Positions 36,967 through 48,676 of a stretch of 64,000 nt of DNA are shown piece after piece. The stretch is taken from the NCBI RefSeq assembly GCF_014925385.1, contig NZ_JACSDK010000019.1, positions 62,001 to 126,000 on the forward strand. The letters run 5' to 3'. Origin of the DNA: Pelagibius marinus. GTDB lineage: Bacteria; Pseudomonadota; Alphaproteobacteria; Kiloniellales; Kiloniellaceae. Both the position numbers and the translations under genes were made by a program. Under the pieces are notes generated by a model, which was not told where the DNA came from, made no database searches, and saw nothing but the letters and a program-made list of their open reading frames with translations. The first letter of the stretch is position 1; each line of letters starts with the position of its first letter.

Positions 36967-37443
36967 ATGAGCGACGGCAATCACGTGAACCCGCACATCC
37001 TGGTGGTGGAGGCGCGCTTCTACGAAGACATCGCCGACGCCCTCTACGAGGGCGCCAGCACGACGCTGGACGAAGCCGGCGTGACCCACGAGCGGGTCAC
37101 CGTGCCGGGGGTCTTCGAGATTCCGGCAGTGATCCGCATGGCGGTGCGCTCCATGGATTTCTTCGCCGGGCGGCGGCGCTTCGACGGCTATGTCACCCTC
37201 GGTTGCGTGATCCGCGGCGAGACCACGCATTACGACTATGTCTGCAGCGAAAGCGCCCGCAAGCTGCAAGATCTCGCCTGCGACCACACCTTGGCGCTTG
37301 GCTACGGCATCCTCACCTGCGAGAACATGGAGCAGGCCTGGGTGCGCGCTGCCGTCGATCAGAAGAACAAGGGCAGGGACGCCGCCGAGGCCTGCCTTGC
37401 GATGCTCGATGTGAAGCGCCGCTTTCATCTTTTCCCCCGCTGA
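36967..37443 (+). CDS. ribH: 6,7-dimethyl-8-ribityllumazine synthase
   Basis: RibH condenses the pyrimidine and butanone phosphate intermediates to the lumazine. The 158-residue protein carries VPGVFEIPAVIRMAV near 45-60, GCVIRGETTHYDYVCSE near 80-96 with the catalytic histidine, and GILTCENMEQAWVRA. The ATG at 36967 follows GAGGCGGGG. nusB follows closely, as is usual. Confidence 0.95.
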   Translation: MSDGNHVNPHILVVEARFYEDIADALYEGASTTLDEAGVTHERVTVPGVFEIPAVIRMAVRSMDFFAGRRRFDGYVTLGCVIRGETTHYDYVCSESARKLQDLACDHTLALGYGILTCENMEQAWVRAAVDQKNKGRDAAEACLAMLDVKRRFHLFPR

Positions 37444-37459
37444 CATCAGGTCGGCTCTT

Positions 37460-37999
37460 TTGGACCCGCGATACGTGACCGATACGCCAAATCCGAAGCC
37501 GGCCTCCGGCGGCAAGCGCAAACGCCCCTCGGGCCTCAGCGCCGCGCGCCTGCTGGCGGTGCAGGCTCTCTACCAGGTGGTCGTGGGTGACCAGAGCGCC
37601 GGGGAGGTGCTGCGAGAGTTCCTGCAGCACCGCATCGACGAGGATATCGAGGGGCTGAAGCACGCCTCGGTGAACCGTGAACTCCTCACTGAACTGGTGG
37701 AAGGCGTCGCCAAGACGGGCGACGAGCTGGACGACATGATTGCCGCCGTGCTGGACGAGGACTGGAGCCTCGATCGGCTGGAGATCCTGCTGCACGCCCT
37801 GCTGCGCGCGGCGACCTTCGAACTGGCCGAGCGCCTGGAGGTGCCGGCGCGGGTCGTCATCTCGGAGTACGTCGATCTCGCCAACGCCTTCTTCGACGGC
37901 CGCGAGACCGCCTTCGTGAACGGCCTGCTGGACCGCCTGGCCCACGTGTTGCGGGCCGAGGAGTTCGGCGGCGAGGCGGACCTCTCCAAGCTGCGCTGA
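37460..37999 (+). CDS. nusB: Transcription antitermination factor NusB
   Basis: NusB joins NusE (S10) on boxA RNA and supports rRNA transcription. The 179-residue protein has a basic N-terminal extension, then SAARLLAVQALYQVVVG and the C-terminal VVISEYVDLANAFFDGRETAFVNGLLDRLA typical of the family. The start is taken as the TTG at 37460 with AGG upstream; a GTG at 37475 is an alternative. It lies between ribH and thiL, the common order. Confidence 0.92.
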   Translation: MDPRYVTDTPNPKPASGGKRKRPSGLSAARLLAVQALYQVVVGDQSAGEVLREFLQHRIDEDIEGLKHASVNRELLTELVEGVAKTGDELDDMIAAVLDEDWSLDRLEILLHALLRAATFELAERLEVPARVVISEYVDLANAFFDGRETAFVNGLLDRLAHVLRAEEFGGEADLSKLR

Positions 38000-38009
38000 G
38001 GGCGCGGCG

Positions 38010-39008
38010 ATGGCGACCAAGGACCGCAAGCGCGCCGGCGAGTTCGAACTGATCGAGCGCTACTTCGCGCCGCTGGCGGCACAGGCGGAGGGCACCTTCG
38101 GCCTGCACAACGACGCCGCCGTGCTGCCGGTCTCCCGCGGTGAGCGGCTGGTCACCACCGTCGATACCATGATCCAGGGGCGGCACTTCCTCGACTGCCC
38201 GCCGGACCTGGTCGCCAAGAAGCTGCTGCGGGTCAATCTTTCCGATCTGGCGGCTATGGGCGCGACGCCTTTCGGGTACCTGCTGGCTTCGGCCTGGCCC
38301 CTCGACATCCAGGAGACCTGGATCGCCCGCTTCGCCGAGGGCCTGGCGGCGGATCAGAAGATCTTCGGCGTGACGCTCTTCGGCGGCGACACCACGGGCA
38401 CGCCAGGCCCCATGACTTTGAGCCTCACCGCGTTCGGCAAGGTCGCCGGGGAGACCGTGCTTGACCGGGGCTCGGTCAAGGCTGACGATGACTTTTATGT
38501 CACCGGGTCGCTGGGCGAGGGCTATCTGGGCCTCTGTGCGCTGCGCGGCGAGCTCGACGGCCTGGACGCCGCCACACGAGAGGCACTGGTCGCGCGCTAC
38601 CGTTTGCCGCAGCCTCGCCTCGCGGTCGGCCGCGCGCTGCTCGAGGAAGGGCTGGCCCGCTCGGCCCTCGACGTTTCCGACGGCCTCGCCGCCGACCTCG
38701 GCCACCTGCTGGAAGCCTCGGGCGTGGGGGCGGAGATCGACCTGCCGTCGGTACCCTTCAGCGCGGCGGCGCAGGCGGGTCTGGCGGCCCTGGGGGCGCC
38801 GGCCCAGCGCCTGCTGGCCGGCGGCGACGACTACGAGCTGCTCTTCGCGGCGGCGCCGGCGCAGAAGGATGCGATTGCCGCGCTGGCCGAGCGCTGCGGC
38901 GTGCCGATTACCCGGATCGGCCGGGCGCGGCCGCAACCGGGGCTGGCGGTGCGCGGCGCCGATGGCGCCGAGGTGGCTCTGGAGGCCACCGGCTGGAGCC
39001 ATTTCTAG
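38010..39008 (+). CDS. thiL: Thiamine-monophosphate kinase
   Basis: ThiL phosphorylates thiamine monophosphate to the active diphosphate. The 332-residue protein shows GEFELIERYFAPLA at the start, DAAVLPVSRGERLVTTVDTMIQGRHF near 32-57, LSDLAAMGATPFGYLL and FGGDTTGTPGPMTLSLTAFG, all ATP and magnesium signatures of the family. GAGGGCG precedes the ATG 10 bases after nusB. It ends the rib-nus-thi run. Confidence 0.94.
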   Translation: MATKDRKRAGEFELIERYFAPLAAQAEGTFGLHNDAAVLPVSRGERLVTTVDTMIQGRHFLDCPPDLVAKKLLRVNLSDLAAMGATPFGYLLASAWPLDIQETWIARFAEGLAADQKIFGVTLFGGDTTGTPGPMTLSLTAFGKVAGETVLDRGSVKADDDFYVTGSLGEGYLGLCALRGELDGLDAATREALVARYRLPQPRLAVGRALLEEGLARSALDVSDGLAADLGHLLEASGVGAEIDLPSVPFSAAAQAGLAALGAPAQRLLAGGDDYELLFAAAPAQKDAIAALAERCGVPITRIGRARPQPGLAVRGADGAEVALEATGWSHF

Positions 39009-39031
39009 AAGTCTTTTCAGAATCTTAACCC

Positions 39032-39046
39032 TTAACGCCATCTTTA
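39032..39046. promoter_or_regulatory. CtrA-type box upstream of the FliL-like gene
   Basis: TTAA, seven bases, then TTTA, one mismatch from the CtrA consensus. It lies 58 bases upstream of the FliL-like start in the only promoter-sized gap between thiL and that gene. The match resembles the one before motA. Confidence 0.45.
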
Positions 39047-39103
39047 CCGCAAAGGCTTATCACGAAGCTTCGGATTTCCGGGTTTTCGGGTGGGTTTCGC
39101 GCC

Positions 39104-39562
39104 TTGCGCAACATTGTTCTCATTGGTGTGGCTTTGATCCTGCTGCTCGGCGGCGGCGGGGCGGCGTGGTGGTTCCTCATGGGACCGGGCGCCGAACGCA
39201 CCAATGAGCTGATCGCCGAGATCAACAAGCCGGAGCCGGTCTACATTCCGATGGACACGCCTTTGGTGATTTCCCTGATCCAGGAGGCCGAGGTCACCCA
39301 TCACGTGTCCATGGACATCACCCTGCTGCTGGCCGACAACTACGACGCCGGCATGACCCAGCAAAACAAGGCGCGCCTGCGCCACGCCTTTCTGACCGAG
39401 CTGCACAGCCTCTTTGCCCTGCGGGTCGTCCGCAACGCGGGCTTCGAGTCCGACCTTGTGAAGCAGCGGCTCATGGGAGTCTGTGACCGCCTGCTGGGCA
39501 AGGGGGTCGTCTCCGAGATTATCCTGCGCGAACTGGAACGTCGTCAGCCGCGCAAGGTCTGA
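39104..39562 (+). CDS. FliL-like membrane-anchored flagellar protein
   Basis: This 152-residue protein has one N-terminal membrane segment (residues 3-26) and a periplasmic domain starting with PVYIPMDTPLVISLI, which resembles FliL, a protein that interacts with the motor stator. The C-terminal part (VVRNAGFESDLVKQRLMGVCDRLLG) also fits. The start is a TTG at 39104 preceded by a GGGTGGG stretch. No other flagellar gene is adjacent, so it is an orphan FliL-like gene. The CtrA-type box upstream supports a flagellar role. Confidence 0.7.
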   Translation: MRNIVLIGVALILLLGGGGAAWWFLMGPGAERTNELIAEINKPEPVYIPMDTPLVISLIQEAEVTHHVSMDITLLLADNYDAGMTQQNKARLRHAFLTELHSLFALRVVRNAGFESDLVKQRLMGVCDRLLGKGVVSEIILRELERRQPRKV

Positions 39563-39662
39563 CCGCCGCAACGGCTTCCACAGCCGCCAGCCCTACGCAT
39601 AGCTGCCTTGCGCGCCAAGATTGCAGACTGCCTTTCGCGCCGCGATGGGCTAGCTTGGCGCC

Positions 39663-40850
39663 ATGGAATCGGTAGCACACGAGCGGTCCAACATGCCCAG
39701 CGTGGCGATCCTGGCGGTCTGCCAGGCGCTGGGCATGAGTTGCTTGGCGCTTTCCATCACCATCACGGCCCTGGTCGGCAGCTCCCTGGCGCCGACGCCG
39801 GCTCTGGCGACCCTGCCGCTGGCCCTGCAGTTCGTGGCCACCGCCGCGATGACCATCCCGGCCTCCCTCCTGATGGGCCGCTATGGACGGCGGGCCGGCT
39901 TCACCCTGGGCAGCCTGCTGGGCATTGCCGGCGGCGTGGTGTCCTGCCTGGCGGTCTTCAAAGCCGACTATTGGCTGTTCTGCCTCGGTGCCGCTTTCCT
40001 CGGCGGTTTCGCGACCCACGTGGCACTCTACCGCTTCGCCGCGGCCGATGTGGCCGGGGCCGGGCACCGCAGCAAGGCGATCTCCTACGTGATGGTCGGC
40101 GGCGTGGTCGCGGCGATCCTGGGCCCCGAGCTGGCCAAGTGGAGCAAGGAGCTCTTCGCCCCTGTGCTCTTCGCCGGCGGCTACGCGGCGGTGTCGGTGC
40201 TGGCCTTCGGCACCCTGGTGCTGGTCCAGTTCGTCGCGCTGCCGGCGCCGCTTTCGCTGCACGAGCGCGGCAAGGGCCGGCCGCTGAGGGAGATTATCCG
40301 CCAGCCGCCCCTGATCGTCGCGGTGCTCTGCGCCATGGTCGCCTACGGGGCCATGAACCTGGTCATGGTCTCGACCCCGCTGGCCATGGTGGCCTGCGCC
40401 CATCCCTTTGAAACCGCGGCCTTTGTCATCCAATGGCACGTGGTCGGCATGTACGCGCCGTCCTTTTTCACCGGGCACATCATCCACCGGGTGGGGGCGG
40501 AGCGGGTCATTGCCGTCGGCGGCGCTCTGGTGCTGGGCTGCGCCGCGATCAACCTGACGGGCGTCGAGGTGCTGCAGTTCTGGGGCGCCCTGGTCCTGCT
40601 GGGGATCGGCTGGAACTTCATGTTCGTCGGCGGCACCGCGCTCCTCACCGAGACCTACCGCGTCGAGGAGCAGTCCCGGGTGCAGGCCTTCAACGAGTTC
40701 ATGGTCTTCGGTACCACCGCGGTCACCGCGCTCGCCTCCGGTGCGATTTTCAGCGGTTTCGGCTGGCAGGCGGTCAATATCGGCATCATCGCGCCAGTCC
40801 TGGTCGCCACCCTGGCGCCCCTGTGGCTGCACCGCCGCCAGACGGCCTAG
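39663..40850 (+). CDS. MFS transporter
   Basis: The 395-residue protein has 12 predicted membrane segments and the MFS loop motif GRYGRRAGF between segments 2 and 3 (about residues 76-84). The C-terminal half shows the same six-helix pattern. Neither neighbours nor motifs give a substrate. An in-frame ATG at 39693 is an alternative start, because the first 10 residues are hydrophilic and the ribosome site is weak. Confidence 0.85.
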   Translation: MESVAHERSNMPSVAILAVCQALGMSCLALSITITALVGSSLAPTPALATLPLALQFVATAAMTIPASLLMGRYGRRAGFTLGSLLGIAGGVVSCLAVFKADYWLFCLGAAFLGGFATHVALYRFAAADVAGAGHRSKAISYVMVGGVVAAILGPELAKWSKELFAPVLFAGGYAAVSVLAFGTLVLVQFVALPAPLSLHERGKGRPLREIIRQPPLIVAVLCAMVAYGAMNLVMVSTPLAMVACAHPFETAAFVIQWHVVGMYAPSFFTGHIIHRVGAERVIAVGGALVLGCAAINLTGVEVLQFWGALVLLGIGWNFMFVGGTALLTETYRVEEQSRVQAFNEFMVFGTTAVTALASGAIFSGFGWQAVNIGIIAPVLVATLAPLWLHRRQTA

Positions 40851-41013
40851 TCATAACGTTGAGGTCCCGCCGCCCGGCGGCGCGCAAACGGTTGCTATCG
40901 CAGACCGGTTCTGGCATTTTCCGCGCGATTCTGGGGCGCTCCGATGGGGCAGCGAATCTGGCGCCCGGCCTGCGAAATGCAGGTTGGACTAATTTATCTT
41001 GAGGGAACTCCAT

Positions 41014-43116
<2,103 letters not shown>

Positions 43117-43170
43117 GGTGCTCTGCTCTTCCCTTTCCCCACGATGGGGGAAGGGAAGGGCGCAATGAGA

Positions 43171-43208
43171 AAGGCCCTGGAAGCAGCGCGCTTCCAGGGC
43201 CTTTTCTT
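43171..43208 (+). terminator. Intrinsic terminator after hppA
   Basis: A 14-base perfect stem, starting AAGGCCCTGGAAGC at 43171 and closing at 43203 with a five-base loop, overlaps a CTTTTCTT run. It lies between convergent hppA and bamE and could serve both directions, because the 5' arm starts with AA and a purine-rich stretch. Confidence 0.85.
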
Positions 43209-43242
43209 GTGTTCTGTCGCTCCGGGCCTCAGCGGGCCTGCG

Positions 43243-43716
43243 TTAAAGCGGGCTGGAGAATCTGCCGATGTTGCCGAACAGCTGCTGCAGCAGGGTCAGG
43301 TCGCGCCCTTCGGTCGGCGTCTCGCGGTCGACCGGATCGACGTCCTGCGCATCGGCCATGGTGTAGTTCCTGGTGCTCTCCACCAGCCCGGATTCGTCGA
43401 AGGTGATGACGAGCACCTTGCGGTCGATCACCGTCGGCTTCATGAAGGCGATCTCCTCGGTCTTCTGCCCGATGTAGTACCACTTGCGGTCCTGGAAGGT
43501 GGACACGGTGGAGGGCGAGCCGAGCAGATCGATGATGTCCTGGCGGCTTTGCACGCCCGGCTGGATCGCGGCGACGTCCTCAGGGTCCGGCGTGTTGCCG
43601 CGCAGCTGGACAGTGTTGCCGCAGGCCGACAGCCCGACGGTGGCACAGGCCAGCACCAGGCAAACGCCCAGACCCGGCAGGTTCTTGCCGAGGCGGCCTC
43701 GCTTCGTCGCTTTCAC
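43243..43716 (-). CDS. bamE: Outer membrane assembly lipoprotein BamE (SmpA/OmlA)
   Basis: BamE is a lipoprotein of the BAM complex that inserts outer membrane proteins. The 157-residue precursor has a lipoprotein signal with lipobox LSAC and acylated C32. The SmpA/OmlA domain follows: IQPGVQSRQDIIDLLGSPSTVSTFQDRKWYYIGQK. The GTG at 43716 follows GAGAGG. It is divergent from the cytochrome chaperone gene, the usual alphaproteobacterial arrangement. Confidence 0.92.
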   Translation of the reverse strand: MKATKRGRLGKNLPGLGVCLVLACATVGLSACGNTVQLRGNTPDPEDVAAIQPGVQSRQDIIDLLGSPSTVSTFQDRKWYYIGQKTEEIAFMKPTVIDRKVLVITFDESGLVESTRNYTMADAQDVDPVDRETPTEGRDLTLLQQLFGNIGRFSSPL

Positions 43717-43852
43717 GTCATACCTCTCATTTGACCCCGAATAGCTTGATTAAACCCGCGGGTGGTGCCATTTCAAGACCTTAATTGGAGTTAGTCCCCG
43801 GCCGTCGCGGCCCGGACGCCGCCCTTTACCCAGCCTTCGTGACCCTAGACCG

Positions 43853-44428
43853 ATGATTTGGAAGCGCCTCTTCGACCCTCAGCCGCGCAGCGAGCAGGCT
43901 TGGCCCCTGTACGAGATAATCGTGGCGCAGGCCCGCAACCCCGTTCTGTACCGGGATTACGGGGTGCCGGACAGCGTGGACGGCCGATTCGAGGCCATCG
44001 TGCTGCATCTGGTCCTGGTGCTGCGCCGCCTGAAGCGGGATTTCCCGGACGGTCTCGACCTGGCCCAGGCCCTGCAGGAGGTCTTCTTCACCGATATGGA
44101 CCGCTCTCTCAGGGAAATGGGGGCGGGCGACCTGGGGGTCGGCAAGCGGGTGAGAAGGATGGCCGAGGGCTTCATGGGGCGGCTGAGCGCCTACGAGGCG
44201 GCCCTGGACGCGATTGCTCCGCGCGGAACCGGGGAACTGGAGACCGTGCTGCGGCGCAATGCTTTCGGCACCCTGCCGGCGGAGGCCGGCGATACCGCCG
44301 CCCTGGCCGCCTACATCCTGGCGCAGACGGCGGCCCTGGAGGCCCAGGAAGGTGTTGAACTGCGCCAGGGCCGACTGACCTTCGCGGCGCCCCCCGCGGC
44401 GGTCCCGGAGGCCTCGGCGAAGGGTTGA
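43853..44428 (+). CDS. Ubiquinol-cytochrome c chaperone family protein
   Basis: The 191-residue protein belongs to the Cbp3/UQCC1 chaperone family that helps assemble cytochrome b of the bc1 complex. Signs are LYEIIVAQARNPVLYRDYGVPDSVDGRFEAIVLHLVLVLRRL (about 20-61) and the helical VFFTDMDRSLREMGAGDLGVGKRVRRM. It is cytoplasmic or membrane-associated without a signal peptide. The neighbours, bamE divergent and a YceD protein downstream, match other alphaproteobacteria. Confidence 0.88.
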   Translation: MIWKRLFDPQPRSEQAWPLYEIIVAQARNPVLYRDYGVPDSVDGRFEAIVLHLVLVLRRLKRDFPDGLDLAQALQEVFFTDMDRSLREMGAGDLGVGKRVRRMAEGFMGRLSAYEAALDAIAPRGTGELETVLRRNAFGTLPAEAGDTAALAAYILAQTAALEAQEGVELRQGRLTFAAPPAAVPEASAKG

Positions 44429-44545
44429 AAAAGCGCAGATTTCCGGCGCTCGGCGGCTTGTGGCGGGGGGCCGGGAAGGGGATTGACCCAGCCCCGCGCA
44501 ACCCCTATGGTGCGCCGCTTTTCGGGCCGGAAGCGGAGGATCGCC

Positions 44546-45094
44546 ATGTCGGGTTCAGCCGCAGAGGCAACCAACGAGTTTTCGCGGATCGTGGCGCCGG
44601 ACCGCCTGGGCGGCCCTGCGGTATCAGAGTCGATCGAGGCCACGGCCGACGAGCGTGACGCGGTGGCCCGGCGACTGGGTTTGTTGAGCGTCGAGCGGCT
44701 GACGGCACAGGCAACGGTGAAGTCTGTCGGCGGCCGACTGTTCCGGGTCCAGGGGCATTGGGAGGCGGAGGTACAGCAGGGCTGCGTGGTCACGCTGGAG
44801 CCTGTTCCTCAGAGCCTCGCCGGTGATCTCGAGGCGGCTTTTGAGCCCGGCGACGGGCGCGCGGCGGCCCCGGACGACGACGTTCTGATCGACCCGGAAG
44901 CGGCCGATCCCGCCGAGGTCCTGCCGGAGGAGGGCATCGATCTGGGCGAACTGGTGGTTCAGGAACTGTCGGTTGCATTGGATCCCTACCCCCGGGCGCC
45001 GGGGGCGGAGATCCCAGTGCAGTACCGGCCACCGGAGGTGGAAGAGAAAGAGGGACCTTTTGCGGCGCTAAAGGTGCTGAAAGGTGACAAATAG
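44546..45094 (+). CDS. YceD/DUF177 family protein
   Basis: The 182-residue protein is of the YceD family, which almost always precedes rpmF and is implicated in 23S rRNA maturation in plants and some bacteria. The signature is EGIDLGELVVQELSVALDPYPRAPGA near 128-153. Plain GGAGG stands before the ATG at 44546, which decides the start over upstream in-frame codons. rpmF follows after 110 bases containing a likely promoter. Confidence 0.87.
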   Translation: MSGSAAEATNEFSRIVAPDRLGGPAVSESIEATADERDAVARRLGLLSVERLTAQATVKSVGGRLFRVQGHWEAEVQQGCVVTLEPVPQSLAGDLEAAFEPGDGRAAAPDDDVLIDPEAADPAEVLPEEGIDLGELVVQELSVALDPYPRAPGAEIPVQYRPPEVEEKEGPFAALKVLKGDK

Positions 45095-45204
45095 GTTAAG
45101 ATTTATCTGCGACGTTACCCCGGCTTTGCTTGCTGCACGGGCCTAGATTGGCTAATTAGGCGCTTGAGATGTCGGCTGTCGCTTGACGATGAAAGACGAA
45201 AATC

Positions 45205-45387
45205 ATGGCTGTTCCTAAGAGTAAAATTTCCAAATCGCGTCGTAATCAGCGCCGGGCCCACGATGCCCTGGCCGCCGGGAGCTACCACGAGTGCTCCAAC
45301 TGCGGCGAGCTGAAGCGCCCCCACCATGTCTGCCCGGCCTGCGGTCACTACGACGGCCGGGAAGTCACGGAATCCGAGGGTCTCTAG
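45205..45387 (+). CDS. rpmF: 50S ribosomal protein L32
   Basis: This 60-residue large-subunit protein starts [19 protein letters not shown], the standard N-terminus of L32. Four cysteines (C30, C33, C43, C46) form a zinc ribbon, so this is the zinc-containing form. plsX follows after 62 bases, the conserved rpmF-plsX-fabH order that ties ribosome and fatty acid synthesis. Confidence 0.97.
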   Translation: MAVPKSKISKSRRNQRRAHDALAAGSYHECSNCGELKRPHHVCPACGHYDGREVTESEGL

Positions 45388-45449
45388 GTAGTCGCCCGCC
45401 GGGTGGCCGATACGGCCGCCGCATCGGCGGGCCTGCCTTATGAGGAAAC

Positions 45450-46496
45450 ATGGGCAAGGCGCTCACAATCGCATTGGATGCCATGGGCGGCGACGCTGCC
45501 CCTAAGATGGTGGTGCGTGGCGCTTCTATTGCGCTGGAACGCTTTCCCGAGGTCCGCTTCATCATGTTCGGGCGGGAGCGCGAAGTCGCGCCTCTGCTGA
45601 AGAGCAAGGGCCGCCTGCAGGAAGTCACCACCCTGCGTCACACCGATGACGTGGTGAGCAGCGACGCCAAGCCCTCGGTGGCTTTGCGCGGCGGCCGCCA
45701 GTCCAGCATGCGCCTGGCGATCGATGCGGTGCAGGCGGGTGAGGCCGATTGCGTCGTCTCCGCCGGCAACACCGGCGCGCTCATGGCCATGGCCAAGTTC
45801 GTGCTGAAGACCCTGCCGGGCATCAACCGGCCGGCCATCGCTTCCTTCTTTCCCACCCTGCGCGGCGAATCGGTCATGCTCGACCTGGGCGCCAATGTTC
45901 AGTGCGACGCTCAGAACCTGGTCGACTTCGCGGTCATGGGGAACGCCTTCGCGCGCTCGGTGCTGGGCCTGCAGGCGCCGAGCTACGCCCTGCTGAACGT
46001 CGGCTCCGAAGAGATCAAGGGGCACGAGTCGCTGCAGGAAGCCAGCGCCATCCTGCGCGCCAGCGGCCTGCCCGGGAAGTTCCTGGGCTTCGTCGAGGGC
46101 GACGACATCGCCAAGGGCACGGCCGACGTGATCGTCACCGACGGTTTCACCGGCAACGTGGCGTTGAAGACGGCCGAGGGCACGGCAAAGCTGATCAACG
46201 AATACATGCGCCATACCTTCCGCTCGTCGGTGCTGGCCGGCCTCGGCTACCTGCTGGCACGCCCGGCCATGCGCAAGCTGCGCAAGCGCGTCGATCCGCG
46301 CGGCTACAACGGCGCAATGTTCCTCGGTCTGAACGGCATTGCCGTGAAGAGCCACGGCGGCACCGACGCTCTGGGCTTCGCCAACGCCATCGGCGTTGCG
46401 GTGGACATGCATCGCCATGATATCATCGAGAAGATTCGCTCCGACCTCACCCTTCTGGACCGTAGTCCCGGTAACGCTCAGGCGGCAGTCGTATAA
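45450..46496 (+). CDS. plsX: Phosphate acyltransferase PlsX
   Basis: PlsX makes acyl-phosphate from acyl-ACP for glycerophospholipid synthesis. The 348-residue protein starts with [19 protein letters not shown] and includes [14 protein letters not shown] near 100-115, [20 protein letters not shown] and [14 protein letters not shown], all family signatures. GAGGA precedes the ATG. fabH begins two bases after the stop, so the two are translationally linked. Confidence 0.96.
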   Translation: MGKALTIALDAMGGDAAPKMVVRGASIALERFPEVRFIMFGREREVAPLLKSKGRLQEVTTLRHTDDVVSSDAKPSVALRGGRQSSMRLAIDAVQAGEADCVVSAGNTGALMAMAKFVLKTLPGINRPAIASFFPTLRGESVMLDLGANVQCDAQNLVDFAVMGNAFARSVLGLQAPSYALLNVGSEEIKGHESLQEASAILRASGLPGKFLGFVEGDDIAKGTADVIVTDGFTGNVALKTAEGTAKLINEYMRHTFRSSVLAGLGYLLARPAMRKLRKRVDPRGYNGAMFLGLNGIAVKSHGGTDALGFANAIGVAVDMHRHDIIEKIRSDLTLLDRSPGNAQAAVV

Positions 46497-46498
46497 AT

Positions 46499-47470
46499 AT
46501 GCATCGTTCCATCGTCACGGGCTGCGGAGCCTATCTGCCCGCCCAGATCGTCACCAACGAAGACCTCGCGAAAAAGGTTGATACCACCGACGAGTGGATC
46601 CGCCAGCGCACCGGCATCCGCCAGCGCCATATCGCTGCCGAAGGGGAGATGACCTCCGACCTCGGCACCGCCGCGGCCAAGGAAGCCATGGCCCAGGCCG
46701 GCATCTCACCGGCCGACGTCGATCTGATCATCTGCGCGACGTCGACGCCGGACGAGACCTTTCCGGCGACCGCGACGCGCATTCAGGAGCACCTGGGCGT
46801 CACCCAGGGCGCGGCCTTCGACGTGCAGGCGGTGTGCAGCGGATTCGTCTATGGCCTCTCGGTGGCCGACAACTTCCTGCGCGTCGGCCAGGCCAAGACG
46901 GCCCTGGTGATCGGCGCTGAGACCTTCTCGCGCATCCTCGACTGGGAGGATCGCACCACCTGCGTGCTGTTTGGCGACGGCGCCGGCGCGGTGGTGCTGC
47001 AGGCCACCAACGGGGCGGGGGCGGCCAGCGCCCGGGGCGTGCTGTCGACCCACCTTTATTCCGACGGCCGCCACCATGACGCTCTCTACGTCGACGGCGG
47101 GCCGTCCTCCACCGGCAAGGTCGGCCACCTGCGCATGGAGGGCAAGGAGGTCTACCGCCACGCCGTGGTGCGCATGGCCGAGGCCATCGACGCGGCCCTG
47201 GACGCCAACGGCCTGACGCCCGGCGATATCGACTGGCTGGTGCCGCACCAGGCCAACATCCGCATCATCGAATCCATGGGCCGGCGCCTCAACCTGCCCA
47301 GCGACCGGGTGGTGGTGACCGTGGACCGCCACGCCAACACCTCGGCCGCCTCCATCCCCCTGGCGCTGACCGAGGCCGTAAACGACGGCCGCATCCAGGG
47401 TGGCGACCTGATCTGCATGGAGGCCATGGGCGGCGGATTCACTTGGGGTTCGGCCCTGGTCCGCTGGTAG
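46499..47470 (+). CDS. fabH: Beta-ketoacyl-ACP synthase III
   Basis: FabH starts fatty acid synthesis by condensing acetyl-CoA with malonyl-ACP. The 323-residue protein has the full Cys-His-Asn triad: C113 in AVCSGF, H250 in VPHQANIRI and N280 in HANTSAAS. It follows plsX by two bases. ihfA lies 150 bases downstream behind its own leader. Confidence 0.96.
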   Translation: MHRSIVTGCGAYLPAQIVTNEDLAKKVDTTDEWIRQRTGIRQRHIAAEGEMTSDLGTAAAKEAMAQAGISPADVDLIICATSTPDETFPATATRIQEHLGVTQGAAFDVQAVCSGFVYGLSVADNFLRVGQAKTALVIGAETFSRILDWEDRTTCVLFGDGAGAVVLQATNGAGAASARGVLSTHLYSDGRHHDALYVDGGPSSTGKVGHLRMEGKEVYRHAVVRMAEAIDAALDANGLTPGDIDWLVPHQANIRIIESMGRRLNLPSDRVVVTVDRHANTSAASIPLALTEAVNDGRIQGGDLICMEAMGGGFTWGSALVRW

Positions 47471-47617
47471 CGCGGCCCCTCTGATCGGGGGGGTAAAGGG
47501 CAGCCTTCCGAATTTGCGTCAAAAATTAGCCGCATCCCACGGTATTCCCTAGATAATTGACCCCCAAATTCGGGTGCGTTAAGCTTCGCTGTTGGTCGAA
47601 CGCAATAGGAGGGGGGA

Positions 47618-47950
47618 ATGGCCGGTGGGACGATAACCCGGGCGGACCTGAGCGAGGCCGTTTATCAGGAGGTTGGACTGTCGCGGAACGAGTCCGCGGA
47701 ACTGGTCGAATCGGTCCTGAATGAGATATCTGACGCCCTGGTGCGTGGCGAGATGGTGAAGCTGTCGTCCTTTGGCAGCTTCTCGGTGCGCGAGAAGGGC
47801 GAGCGTATTGGCCGTAATCCGAAGACCGGCGAAGAGGTGCCGATTTTGCCGCGTCGGGTGTTGGTCTTCCGGGCCTCGCACGTGCTGAAGAACCGCATCA
47901 ACAATGCGCTCAGCAGCCCGGCCCCGGCCCAGAATGAAGTTGAAGCTTAG
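47618..47950 (+). CDS. ihfA: Integration host factor subunit alpha
   Basis: IhfA pairs with IhfB to bend DNA in replication, recombination and transcription control. The 110-residue protein has the HU/IHF fold, with [31 protein letters not shown] and the DNA-arm region [33 protein letters not shown] precedes the ATG. The MerR-type gene follows after 34 bases, a conserved pair in alphaproteobacteria. Confidence 0.94.
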   Translation: MAGGTITRADLSEAVYQEVGLSRNESAELVESVLNEISDALVRGEMVKLSSFGSFSVREKGERIGRNPKTGEEVPILPRRVLVFRASHVLKNRINNALSSPAPAQNEVEA

Positions 47951-47984
47951 CGTCTTCGGATAGCTGGACAAAACAAAGGTCAGC

Positions 47985-48383
47985 ATGCCAGCAAGTCGAC
48001 CCGCCGGAAAATCAGCAGCAGCTTTTCGGACGATCAGCGAGGTCAGCGACGAACTCGACGTCCCGCAGCACGTTCTCCGGTTTTGGGAAGGCAAGTTCAG
48101 CCAGGTGCGGCCGCTGAAGCGGGGCGGGGGGCGCCGCTATTATCGGCCGGAAGACATCAGCCTGCTGCGGCGTATCCGGGATCTGCTCTACAGCGAGGGC
48201 TACACCATCAAGGGTGTCCAGCGCCTGCTGCGCGAGGGCCGCGGCAAGGACGGCGGCGAGGAGCCGGCGGCCGCGCCGGTGGCCACGGGGAGCGGCGATC
48301 GGACCAAGGAGATCCAGGCCGCCATCGACGAGCTGAGCGAGCTGAGAGACATGCTGAAGGCGGCCGGCAAGGGGGCTTCCTGA
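47985..48383 (+). CDS. MerR-family regulator
   Basis: The 132-residue protein has an N-terminal MerR-type winged helix: [51 protein letters not shown] at about residues 10-60. A short coiled C-terminus ([19 protein letters not shown]) follows. No metal-binding cysteines are present. It belongs to the group invariably found next to ihfA in alphaproteobacteria, whose targets are not well defined. Confidence 0.87.
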   Translation: MPASRPAGKSAAAFRTISEVSDELDVPQHVLRFWEGKFSQVRPLKRGGGRRYYRPEDISLLRRIRDLLYSEGYTIKGVQRLLREGRGKDGGEEPAAAPVATGSGDRTKEIQAAIDELSELRDMLKAAGKGAS

Positions 48384-48520
48384 GGGGGAGCCCGGCCTGC
48401 CGGCGGCTGGCGCCGGGGGCCGAGAGGAATCGTTGCCTTCCCCCAAGAGCCCGGCTATACAGGGCCGCGAAGGGCGCCGTGCCGTTTTTGCGGCCCTGGT
48501 TCCGGCGGTCCCGGTTTTTG

Positions 48521-48597
48521 CGGAGCGTAGCGCAGCCTGGTAGCGCACCACACTGGGGGTGTGGGGGTCGTGGGTTCAAATCCCGCCGCTCCGACCA
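48521..48597 (+). tRNA. tRNA-Pro (anticodon GGG)
   Basis: The 77-base gene folds as a full cloverleaf. The acceptor arms are CGGAGCG and CGCTCCG, the D arm is GCGC...GCGC, the anticodon stem CCACA/TGTGG has loop CTGGGGG with anticodon GGG, and the T arm is GTGGG/CCCGC with TTCAAAT. The discriminator is A and CCA is encoded. It reads CCC and CCU proline codons. A terminator follows directly. Confidence 0.97.
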
Positions 48598-48607
48598 TTC
48601 TTCAAGA

Positions 48608-48641
48608 AAGCCGTTCCGGTCCTCGCCGGAGCGGCTTTTTT
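48608..48641 (+). terminator. Intrinsic terminator after tRNA-Pro
   Basis: AAGCCGTTCCGG pairs with CCGGAGCGGCTT across a six-base loop with one wobble, followed by T residues to 48641. It starts 11 bases after the tRNA CCA end. Confidence 0.85.
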
Positions 48642-48676
48642 GTATGCACGTGCCGCTGAAAGGCTGAGGAAAGTCA

